7,300 nucleotides of DNA from Sphingomonadales bacterium (GTDB lineage Bacteria > Pseudomonadota > Alphaproteobacteria > Sphingomonadales > Sphingomonadaceae), in contig JAFLDC010000130.1 of assembly GCA_017302775.1 (NCBI GenBank), forward strand, positions 1 through 7,300, given 5' to 3'. The notes beneath the pieces are model-generated. The model worked only from the letters and a program-made list of their open reading frames with translations. It searched no databases and was not told the origin of the DNA. How positions within the stretch are numbered: position 1 is the stretch's first letter; the number at the start of each line of letters is the position of its first letter. The translations under genes and the position numbers were made by a program. Below, in pieces: positions 1-5,200 of the stretch.

Positions 1-410
1 TCATTGAGACCGATGCCCGAACGCGAACGGTAGACGCCGTCGATGAACACCGGAACCGAGCTTTCCAGGCCCGGGTTGTCACCCACGGTGCCGATCCCGC
101 GGATACGGGCCGAACCGTTGGCTTCCGAACCGGTCGACGAGACGATCAGCGACGGGGCAAGCTGGTTGAGCTGGCGGATGTCGTTTGCGCCGCTGTTTGA
201 CAGGGCTTCGGCGTTGACCGCCGAGATGGCGACCGGCACGTCGGCCAGCGCCTGTGCGCGGCCCTGCGCCATCACGACGATTTCGCCTTCGTCAGCGGCT
301 TCTTCGGTGTCGTCCTGAGGGGCGGCAGTCTGTGCCATCGCCGGAGTTACCGGAATCAAGAGCAGGGCAGCGGCAGACACGCCGGCACCCAATACAGCTG
401 AGAATTTCAT
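1..410 (-). CDS. TonB-dependent outer-membrane receptor, N-terminal part (cut by window edge)
   Basis: This is the start of a gated outer-membrane transporter that takes up a substrate using energy passed on by TonB-ExbB-ExbD. Only the first 136 residues are present; the rest of the plug and the whole beta-barrel lie beyond the left edge. Residues 1-27 form a clear Sec signal peptide (MKFS start, hydrophobic core, AMA-Q cleavage site). An acidic linker follows, then a TonB-box-like GEIVVMAQ at 42-49. The plug domain follows, with DVPVAISAV near 57-65, a RIRGIGT motif at 102-108 and VFIDGVYRSR at 121-130, all typical of the family. The ATG at 408-410 has a GGGAG Shine-Dalgarno sequence about 6 bases upstream. 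The gene is divergent from the S9 peptidase gene. The substrate cannot be told from the plug alone; this plug type is common among sphingomonad receptors for organic compounds as well as iron chelates. Confidence 0.95.
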   Translation of the reverse strand, partial: MKFSAVLGAGVSAAALLLIPVTPAMAQTAAPQDDTEEAADEGEIVVMAQGRAQALADVPVAISAVNAEALSNSGANDIRQLNQLAPSLIVSSTGSEANGSARIRGIGTVGDNPGLESSVPVFIDGVYRSRSGIGLN

Positions 411-501
411 ATCACACTCCCTGAAAACAACCCACGTCACCATCCTGGGGAGAAGGTGAACGGCTAGCGCAGCACTTTGAAAACTTACGCTCTATCGCTC
501 G

Positions 502-529
502 CAAATAGCGCACACCCCTGCCCTGTCAA
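502..529 (-). promoter_or_regulatory. Putative sigma-70-type promoter for the TonB-dependent receptor
   Basis: Read on the minus strand, a perfect -35 hexamer TTGACA (plus-strand 524-529) is followed after 16 bases by TATTTG (502-507) as a weak -10. This would start transcription near 495 and give a leader of roughly 85 bases before the receptor ATG at 410. The -35 match is exact, but the -10 matches at only three of six positions, so this is a proposal. Confidence 0.35.
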
Positions 530-724
530 CGGCCTGCACCACGCAATCCGACGAACGGCAGCCGCAGGCCGACCGATTTCCATTGCAGCGTTGCCCAACG
601 GCACTAGCAGCCCCATGCCCCCGGCAGCGGCCCCTGCCTTGGCCCGCCCGCATCGGCGTTTCGTCGATTGAGCGGTTGCCGTTGCAGGCCCGCAGCGGCA
701 CAACATGGCACGGCCTTATTACAA

Positions 725-731
725 AAGGGGA
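725..731 (+). promoter_or_regulatory. Shine-Dalgarno sequence favouring the GTG start of the S9 peptidase
   Basis: AAGGGGA ends about 6-7 bases before the GTG at 738-740. It lies downstream of the alternative ATG at 705, which has no purine-rich site before it (GCGGCACAAC precedes it). Starting at the GTG also puts the signal peptide directly at the N-terminus. Confidence 0.7.
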
Positions 732-737
732 CTGCCC

Positions 738-2687
738 GTGCGCCATCTGTTGCTTGCTCTTACCGCCCTGACTCTGCCGGCTGCCGCTCAGGCTCAGCCG
801 GCCGCCCCGGCTCCAGCCCCGGCTCCAGTTGCCGCAAAGCCCGCCGCGCTGGAGGCGGACGGAATTCCGGCCGTTCCGATGGATCTGGTCGAAGCGACGC
901 GCCCTTACATGGAATTTCGCACCGCTGCGTTTGTCGACTGGGATCCGGTGACGCGCGCCATGCTGATTTCAACCCGCTTCGCCAATGTCGCGCAGCTGCA
1001 CAGCGTCAAGGCGCCGGGCATGGCCCGCAGCCAAATCAGTTTCGAGCCGGAACCGCTGAGCGGCACTTATCTGCCCGGCGATGGCACGCTGGTGGTCAGC
1101 AAGGACAAGGGCGGCAACGAATTTTATCAGCTCTACACCCTTAAAAACGGCAGGCTGACCCTGTTGACCGATGGCAAGAGCCGCAACGGGCTGAACGCGG
1201 TCAGCCAGGACGGCAAATGGATCGCCTTCAGCTCGACCCGCCGCAACGGGGCCGACAATGATCTCTACATCATGGACCCGCGCGATCCGGCAAGCAGCCG
1301 GATGATCAAGGAAGTAAAGGGCGGCGGCTGGGGCGTCGCCGGGTTCATGCCGGACAACACGGCGGTGGTCGTGGCCAACTATGTCTCGGTGACCAAGACT
1401 GACCTCTATTGGCTTGATCTGGCCAGCGGGGCGATGACCCCGATCGGCGATCACAAGAAGACGATCGCTTATGGCGGCGGTCGGATTGCGCCCGATGGCA
1501 CGCTGTGGGTGACCAGTGATGAAGGCGGCGATTTCCAGCGGCTCGGCACGCTCGATCCCAAAACCGGCAAGTTCACCCCCAAAAGCCCCGAGCCGAAGTG
1601 GGACGTGGAAACCTTCGACATCGCCGACGATGGCAGCTTCATCGCCTACACCATCAACGAGGCAGGCATATTCAAACTCAAGCTGATGGACCCGAAAAGC
1701 GGTTCGGTTCGCGAAGTGAGCGGCCTGCCCAAGGGTACGATCGGCGGGATCAAGATCGCACCATGGGGCACGATCGGGCTGACGGTCTCTTCGGCCAAGG
1801 TGCCGGCCGATGCCTATTCGGTTGATCCGCAAACGCTGGCCGTCACCCGCTGGACGATGAGCGAAACCGGCGGGCTTGATCCCGCCGCCAACGTCGAACC
1901 GGAATTTGTCGAGGTGAAGAGCTTTGATGGCGAACTGGTCAGCGGTTTCCTCTATCGTCCCGACCCTGCCAAGTTCCCCGGCAAGCGCCCGCTGATCGTC
2001 AATATCCACGGCGGCCCCGAAGGGCAGTCCACCCCGGGCTTTCGCGGCCGCACCAATTACCTGCTCAACGAACTGGGCGTGGCGGTGTTCTATCCCAACG
2101 TGCGCGGCTCCACCGGGTTCGGCAAGCGCTTCGTCAGCCTCGATAACGGGCCGTTCCTGCGTGAAAATTCCGTGAAGGACATCGGCGCGTTCCTCGATCG
2201 GCTGGAAGGTGACGCCGGGATCGACAAAGACCGGATCGCCGTTCAGGGTGGATCCTATGGCGGTTACATGTGCTATGCCACCGCGATCCGTTATGGCGGA
2301 CGCTTCAAGGCAGCGGATTGCATCGTGGCGATCAGCAATTTCGTCACCTTCCTGGAAAACACGCAAAGCTATCGCCGCGACTTGCGCCGGGTCGAATACG
2401 GCGACGAGCGCGACCCCAAGCAGCGCGCCAAGCTGATGGAAATCTCGCCGCTGACCAAGATCGACCAGCTCTCGATCCCGCTGCTGGTGGTGACCGGCGC
2501 AAACGATCCGCGCGTCCCCAAAAGCGAAGCCGACCAGGCCGTCGCCGCGGTTCGCGCCAAGGGCCGCACCGCCTGGCACCTGGTGGGCATGAACGAAGGC
2601 CACGGCTTCGCGAAGAAAGAAAACGCCGACTACCAGTTCTGGGTAGAACTGATGTTCTGGAAGGCCAATTTGCTGGGCGGGAAATAG
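738..2687 (+). CDS. Secreted S9-family serine peptidase (prolyl oligopeptidase / acyl-peptide hydrolase type)
   Basis: This gene encodes a 649-residue exported peptidase of the S9 family, which cleaves short peptides, often after proline or at N-blocked ends. Residues 1-19 are a signal peptide (RHLLLALTALTLP core, AQA-Q cleavage), followed by an Ala/Pro linker to about residue 38. The middle, about 50-385, has the repeating D-G-x-W/L, LYxxD pattern of a beta-propeller that limits substrate size. The alpha/beta-hydrolase domain fills the C-terminal part, with oxyanion-region HGGPEG at 424-429, NVRGSTGFG at about 454-462, nucleophile Ser506 in GGSYGGYM, Asp590 in GANDPRVP and His622 in NEGHGF. 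All three catalytic residues are present in the usual order and spacing. I chose the GTG start for its Shine-Dalgarno site and signal peptide; an ATG at 705 would add 11 residues, several of them charged. The gene is divergent from the TonB-dependent receptor and followed by a terminator, so it is probably transcribed alone. The exact S9 subfamily and substrate are not clear from sequence. Confidence 0.95.
   Translation: MRHLLLALTALTLPAAAQAQPAAPAPAPAPVAAKPAALEADGIPAVPMDLVEATRPYMEFRTAAFVDWDPVTRAMLISTRFANVAQLHSVKAPGMARSQISFEPEPLSGTYLPGDGTLVVSKDKGGNEFYQLYTLKNGRLTLLTDGKSRNGLNAVSQDGKWIAFSSTRRNGADNDLYIMDPRDPASSRMIKEVKGGGWGVAGFMPDNTAVVVANYVSVTKTDLYWLDLASGAMTPIGDHKKTIAYGGGRIAPDGTLWVTSDEGGDFQRLGTLDPKTGKFTPKSPEPKWDVETFDIADDGSFIAYTINEAGIFKLKLMDPKSGSVREVSGLPKGTIGGIKIAPWGTIGLTVSSAKVPADAYSVDPQTLAVTRWTMSETGGLDPAANVEPEFVEVKSFDGELVSGFLYRPDPAKFPGKRPLIVNIHGGPEGQSTPGFRGRTNYLLNELGVAVFYPNVRGSTGFGKRFVSLDNGPFLRENSVKDIGAFLDRLEGDAGIDKDRIAVQGGSYGGYMCYATAIRYGGRFKAADCIVAISNFVTFLENTQSYRRDLRRVEYGDERDPKQRAKLMEISPLTKIDQLSIPLLVVTGANDPRVPKSEADQAVAAVRAKGRTAWHLVGMNEGHGFAKKENADYQFWVELMFWKANLLGGK
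805..828 (+). repeat. Perfect 12-bp tandem duplication encoding PAPA-PAPA
   Basis: Two adjacent identical copies of CCCCGGCTCCAG (805-816 and 817-828) lie just after the signal-peptide region of the S9 peptidase gene. Each adds one Pro-Ala-Pro-Ala unit to the flexible linker between the signal peptide and the propeller. The lack of any synonymous difference suggests a recent slippage duplication, tolerated because it keeps frame in a disordered linker. Confidence 0.85.
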
Positions 2688-2712
2688 ACCCGGCCAGGCA
2701 TGGAACGGCGAT

Positions 2713-2754
2713 CGCCCGCCTCTCCGCAGGGAGAGGCGGGCGGTAAGCATTTTT
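2713..2754 (+). terminator. Intrinsic terminator after the S9 peptidase gene
   Basis: A perfect 13-bp GC-rich stem (2713-2725 with 2730-2742) closes a four-base loop GCAG. A GU and an AU pair could extend it outward. A run of five T (2750-2754) follows, about 7 bases after the stem, which is further than in the textbook arrangement. It begins 25 bases after the peptidase stop codon. The stem is far too long to be chance at this position; the distance to the T run is the only doubt. Confidence 0.75.
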
Positions 2755-2983
2755 GGGGACTGTCTCACAGATGAAATCTGGAGCTTTGCCAGAACCGTTT
2801 CAGCCACCGAATAGGACCTAGACCGGTCCCGCCCTAGCCAAGTGCCGTCTCCGCCCTGCAGGCGTGAGCATGGCGCACGACCTCGCACCCGCGCGCCATT
2901 CACTCCCGGTTCAAGGGCTTCGGTGTGATCTTGCGGGCAGACGGGCGGCGCAATCGCGCGCTGCGTGCCAACGGGAGGACATC
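2745..2983. other. Non-coding stretch with an atypical island before the YbjN-domain gene
   Basis: The first part, about 2749-2830, is less GC-rich than its surroundings and holds several short dyads. These are CAGAT-GAA-ATCTG (2768-2780), CTGG/CCAG around 2778-2792, and the 8-bp palindrome GACCGGTC (2821-2828). Its ends are imperfectly inverted: GGGACTGTCT at 2756-2765 against GGGACCGGTCT when 2820-2830 is read on the minus strand. A weak promoter-like pair, TTGCCA (2786-2791) and GAATAG (2809-2814) with a 17-base gap, could serve the downstream gene. The second part, 2835-2983, is GC-rich. It is open in the YbjN gene's frame from an ATG at 2870 or an upstream alternative start at 2864, but the predicted residues are not protein-like and lie ahead of a good signal peptide, so I treat it as leader. 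Confidence 0.45.
2973..2978 (+). promoter_or_regulatory. Shine-Dalgarno sequence setting the start of the YbjN-domain gene
   Basis: GGGAGG lies 5 bases before the ATG at 2984-2986. This fixes the start there rather than at in-frame upstream starts near 2864-2870, which lack such a site and would bury the signal peptide behind about 40 arginine-rich residues. Confidence 0.75.
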
Positions 2984-3463
2984 ATGGGGTCAATCGTCAC
3001 ATCATCACCGGCGCTGGCCGCGTTTGCCGTCGCACTCTCAATCAGTGCTCCTGCCGCGGCGCAGGATGCGCGTTATGTCGTCGATGCGAAATCCATGGCC
3101 GGTGCCTTCACCCGCATCGGCGAACCGATGGTTGCCGATACTCCGAATGAGCTGGGTCCGGTTTTCCGCCATGACAAGGGCGAGTACTTTCTGACCCTGG
3201 CGCACTGTGCCGGGGGAACCGGCTGCAAGACCATTCAGCTGCGCGCCTGCTACGAATATCCGAATGCCAATGTGGCCAAGGCGAATGCATGGAACCGCGA
3301 CAAGATGTTCGCCCGCGCGGCGATGGCCGCCAATGGCAGGCTCTGTATCGACATGGTCTACCTGGCGCTGGACGGCAAGATCGATGACGCCACTCTGGCC
3401 GGTGTGGTGCAGATGTTCCGCGAAGTGCGGATCGCGGCGCCGGACGCATTCAACAAGCCCTAG
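2984..3463 (+). CDS. Small secreted YbjN-domain protein
   Basis: This gene encodes 159 residues. Residues 1-27 are a Sec signal peptide (hydrophobic core about 9-22, APAAAQ-DA cleavage), so the mature protein of about 132 residues should be periplasmic. The mature part resembles the YbjN-like family (fold related to type III secretion chaperones): a short N-terminal helix with a G-E-P segment near 46-48, a strand pair KGEYFLTLAHC, then GCKTIQLRACY (80-90), the NAWNRDKMFARA stretch (101-112), and a final helix ending in MFREV (144-148). Such secreted versions are common in sphingomonads, and their biochemical role is unknown. Cys75 and Cys81 are close enough to form a disulfide, and Cys89 and Cys121 are two further candidates. 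The gene stands alone between the S9 terminator and the purC leader. The family assignment rests on motif pattern, not an alignment; gene and start are firm. Confidence 0.8.
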   Translation: MGSIVTSSPALAAFAVALSISAPAAAQDARYVVDAKSMAGAFTRIGEPMVADTPNELGPVFRHDKGEYFLTLAHCAGGTGCKTIQLRACYEYPNANVAKANAWNRDKMFARAAMAANGRLCIDMVYLALDGKIDDATLAGVVQMFREVRIAAPDAFNKP

Positions 3464-3589
3464 GCAATGGGCAGCGGGGCGGCTTCCTTGCAGCTTTCCT
3501 ACTTGGCTCGGCCGTGTCAGATTGTCGGCGGCATCATTGACGGGTAATGCCGGTGCCCAATTGTTGCCGTCAGCCGCTCGATCCGAAAG

Positions 3590-3640
3590 TTGACGGCTGT
3601 TTTCAAAATAGTTGTTTTAATTCAATTTCTTATCTTCAAA
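3590..3640 (+). promoter_or_regulatory. AT-rich probable promoter region for the purC operon
   Basis: TTGACG (3590-3595) is a good -35 match and is followed by TGTTTT (3613-3618, 17-base gap) or TTTTAA (3615-3620, 19-base gap) as poor -10 candidates. The block from 3598 to 3645 is by far the most AT-rich in the window and sits in the only sizeable gap before purC, which is the main argument. A start here would give an mRNA leader of roughly 170-190 bases. The exact hexamers are uncertain. Confidence 0.35.
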
Positions 3641-3795
3641 AGTACCATCGCTTCGCACTGCGTTGGCTGTGCAAATCGGGCCCCGCGTCGCCCCACGTTG
3701 CGCGCATCGGCCAAATCGCGTAAGGCGCGAAAGTCCGCCCCGGCAGCGCCAGTCCCAACCGACTTGCACCCGCCGGGGTTTGCCGTTTCTCGCTC

Positions 3796-3803
3796 AAGGA
3801 AGA
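3796..3803 (+). promoter_or_regulatory. Shine-Dalgarno sequence of purC
   Basis: AAGGAAGA lies 6 bases before the ATG at 3810-3812. It decides against in-frame upstream starts back to about 3663, which would add about 49 arginine- and proline-rich residues not found in PurC proteins. Confidence 0.8.
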
Positions 3804-3809
3804 CCGCGC

Positions 3810-4592
3810 ATGTCCCGTCGCCGCCAGATCTACGAAGGCAAGGCCAAGATCCTGTACGAAGGCCCTGAACCCGGCACGATCATCCAGTATTTCAAGGACG
3901 ATGCCACCGCCTTCAACGCCCAGAAGAAGGGTACGATCAACGGCAAGGGAGTGATCAACAACCGCATCAGCGAATATGTTTTCACGCGGCTCAACCACAT
4001 CGGCATTCCCACCCATTTCATCCGGCGCCTCAACATGCGTGAGCAGCTGGTTCGCCAGGTCGAGATTGTCCCGATTGAAGTGGTGGTACGCAATGTTGCC
4101 GCGGGATCAATCTCAAAGCGGCTGGGCATTCCCGAGGGTGAGCCGCTGCCGCACACCCTGATCGAATATTACTACAAGGACGATGCGCTGGGCGATCCGA
4201 TGATCGCAGAAGAGCACATCGCCTGCTTTGGCTGGGCGTCGAACGAAGAGATGCAGGACATCTCGGCCATGGCGATCCGGGTCAACGATTTCATGTCGGG
4301 CATGTTCGCCGCGATCAATATCCGGCTGGTCGATTTCAAGCTGGAGTTTGGACGACTGTGGGACGGTGATTACAGCCGGATCATCCTGGCCGACGAAATC
4401 AGCCCCGATGGTTGCCGCTTGTGGGACATGACCACCGGCGAAAAGCTCGACAAGGACCGCTTCCGCCGCGATCTGGGTGGGGAAGAGGAAGCCTATCAGG
4501 AGGTCGCCCGGCGGCTGGGCCTGCTGGAAACCGACAACGGCCCCAGCGAAGTGTTCGATCTTTCCGCTCATCGCAAGCTGCGCGGGAAGTAA
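3810..4592 (+). CDS. purC: Phosphoribosylaminoimidazole-succinocarboxamide synthase (SAICAR synthetase)
   Basis: PurC is a cytoplasmic enzyme of de novo purine synthesis. It joins CAIR and aspartate with ATP hydrolysis to form SAICAR (EC 6.3.2.6). The 260-residue product is full length for the bacterial enzyme. Visible family marks are the N-terminal [11 protein letters not shown] (8-18) of the nucleotide-binding lobe, the signature [14 protein letters not shown] (87-100) running into [10 protein letters not shown], the second signature LVDFKLEFG (173-181), and [15 protein letters not shown] (192-206) with acidic residues near the metal-ATP site. The [13 protein letters not shown] opening is the usual alphaproteobacterial form. 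The gene begins what looks like an operon: its TAA stop overlaps the ATG of the DUF924 gene (TAATG). In many alphaproteobacteria purC is followed by purS and purQ; neither is within the window downstream. Nothing essential appears to be missing. Confidence 0.98.
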   Translation: MSRRRQIYEGKAKILYEGPEPGTIIQYFKDDATAFNAQKKGTINGKGVINNRISEYVFTRLNHIGIPTHFIRRLNMREQLVRQVEIVPIEVVVRNVAAGSISKRLGIPEGEPLPHTLIEYYYKDDALGDPMIAEEHIACFGWASNEEMQDISAMAIRVNDFMSGMFAAINIRLVDFKLEFGRLWDGDYSRIILADEISPDGCRLWDMTTGEKLDKDRFRRDLGGEEEAYQEVARRLGLLETDNGPSEVFDLSAHRKLRGK

Positions 4593-5146
4593 TGCCTACG
4601 CCATCTGCCAACGAAATAGTGGCCTTCTGGCGCGCAGCTGGGCCGGCCAAATGGTTTGCCAAGGATGCAGCGCTCGACGCAGAGATTATCCGGCGGTTTG
4701 AAGCGGCGCACCATGCCGCGGCGCGTGGCGAAATGGCTGGCTGGGGTGATACCGCCGACGGTGCGCTGGCGCTGCTGATCCTGCTCGATCAGTTCCCGCG
4801 CAACATCTGGCGCGGATCGGCTCATGCCTTTGCCACCGATCCCCTGGCCCGGTCGCTCGCGCTGGCGGCAATCGCGGCCGGGCATGACCTGGCCTGCGAT
4901 GCGGCGATGCGGGTGTTCTTCTACCTGCCGCTCGAACATTCCGAAGCGCTGGCCGATCAGGATCTGTGTCTGGCAAAATGCGCCGATCTGGATGCGGCCA
5001 GTGGCAGCGAATGGAGCAAATGGGCAGCGCTGCACCGCGATATCATTGTCCGCTTCGGCCGCTTTCCGCACCGCAACGCTTGCCTTGGCCGGGCCAGCAC
5101 TGCGGAAGAACTGGCGTTCCTTGAGCAAGGCGGCTTTGCGGGATAG
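4592..5146 (+). CDS. DUF924 family protein
   Basis: This gene encodes a 184-residue protein of the DUF924 family (predicted all-alpha, TPR-like fold), whose biochemical function is not established. The family motifs are all present and in order: an N-terminal EIVAFWRAAGPAKWFAKD segment (8-25), LLDQFPRNIWRG (64-75), AFATD (79-83), the YLPLEHSE motif (111-118), FGRFPHRN (155-162) and LGRAST (165-170), with FLEQGGF near the end. There is no signal peptide or membrane segment, so it should be cytoplasmic. The conserved His, Glu, Asp and Arg residues in the LEHSE and RFPHRN motifs hint at a ligand-binding or catalytic site, but that is inference. The start codon overlaps the purC stop by one base (TAATG) with no clear Shine-Dalgarno site close by, so translation is probably coupled to purC. 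The M16 peptidase gene begins 54 bases after its stop, in the same frame. Confidence 0.93.
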   Translation: MPTPSANEIVAFWRAAGPAKWFAKDAALDAEIIRRFEAAHHAAARGEMAGWGDTADGALALLILLDQFPRNIWRGSAHAFATDPLARSLALAAIAAGHDLACDAAMRVFFYLPLEHSEALADQDLCLAKCADLDAASGSEWSKWAALHRDIIVRFGRFPHRNACLGRASTAEELAFLEQGGFAG

Positions 5147-5192
5147 CACGCGTCCCAAGAACAGCTTGCCCGCACCCGGACAATCGGCCACC

Positions 5193-5197
5193 AAGGG
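5193..5197 (+). promoter_or_regulatory. Weak, closely spaced Shine-Dalgarno sequence of the M16 peptidase gene
   Basis: AAGGG ends only 3 bases before the ATG at 5201, closer than is optimal. No other in-frame start codon occurs between the DUF924 stop at 5144-5146 and this ATG, and this start gives an intact lipoprotein signal, so the ATG itself is secure. Initiation may depend on ribosomes arriving from DUF924. Confidence 0.5.
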
Positions 5198-5200
5198 TTC

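Larger units (their letters stand above)
411..737. other. Divergent intergenic region between receptor and S9 peptidase genes
   Basis: This 327-base stretch carries the control regions of two divergent genes. It holds the receptor's Shine-Dalgarno sequence (about 414-420), a probable receptor promoter at 502-529, and the S9 gene's Shine-Dalgarno sequence at 725-731. The part around 470-510 is relatively AT-rich, while 530-700 is GC-rich and shows no promoter I could support for the S9 gene. A short inverted repeat TCACC/GGTGA (437-441, 455-459) lies in the receptor leader but is too short to interpret. I see no convincing small gene: the reading frames here have poor starts and low-complexity products. 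Confidence 0.6.
3464..3809. other. Intergenic region upstream of purC
   Basis: This 346-base stretch has no gene I can support. It contains an inverted repeat GCCGTCA/TGACGGC (3566-3572 and 3591-3597) overlapped by a second pairing CAGCCG/CGGCTG (3571-3576 and 3594-3599); the two are mutually exclusive. A strongly AT-rich block follows (about 3598-3645), then a GC-rich leader with a CCCCGGC/GCCGGGG pair (3738-3744 and 3772-3778). The first dyad followed by TGTTTT could act as a weak terminator for the YbjN gene, but its loop is long. No known riboswitch pattern is evident. Confidence 0.5.

Noticed and set aside
477..671. A 64-codon plus-strand frame in the divergent intergenic region
   Set aside because: It has a TTG start without a Shine-Dalgarno site, a proline/alanine/arginine-rich product and no family resemblance, and it overlaps the likely receptor promoter.
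2755..2830. Terminal inverted repeats of an insertion sequence
   Set aside because: The ends match only with a gap, there is no transposase or room for one, and no flanking target duplication was seen. It is kept only as a possible remnant in the findings.
969..2903. A 644-codon open frame on the minus strand opposite the S9 peptidase gene
   Set aside because: It mirrors the S9 gene, whose catalytic motifs and signal peptide are unmistakable. Long antisense frames are expected where third codon positions are mostly G or C. The product shows no recognisable domain.
2864..2983. N-terminal extension of the YbjN-domain protein by 40 residues
   Set aside because: The extension is arginine-rich and lies ahead of a good signal peptide, while GGGAGG sits correctly before the ATG at 2984.
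3590..3868. A 92-codon frame with a hydrophobic start running into purC
   Set aside because: The hydrophobic beginning comes from translating the AT-rich promoter block. The rest is low-complexity, overlaps the purC start in another frame, and no ribosome site precedes it.
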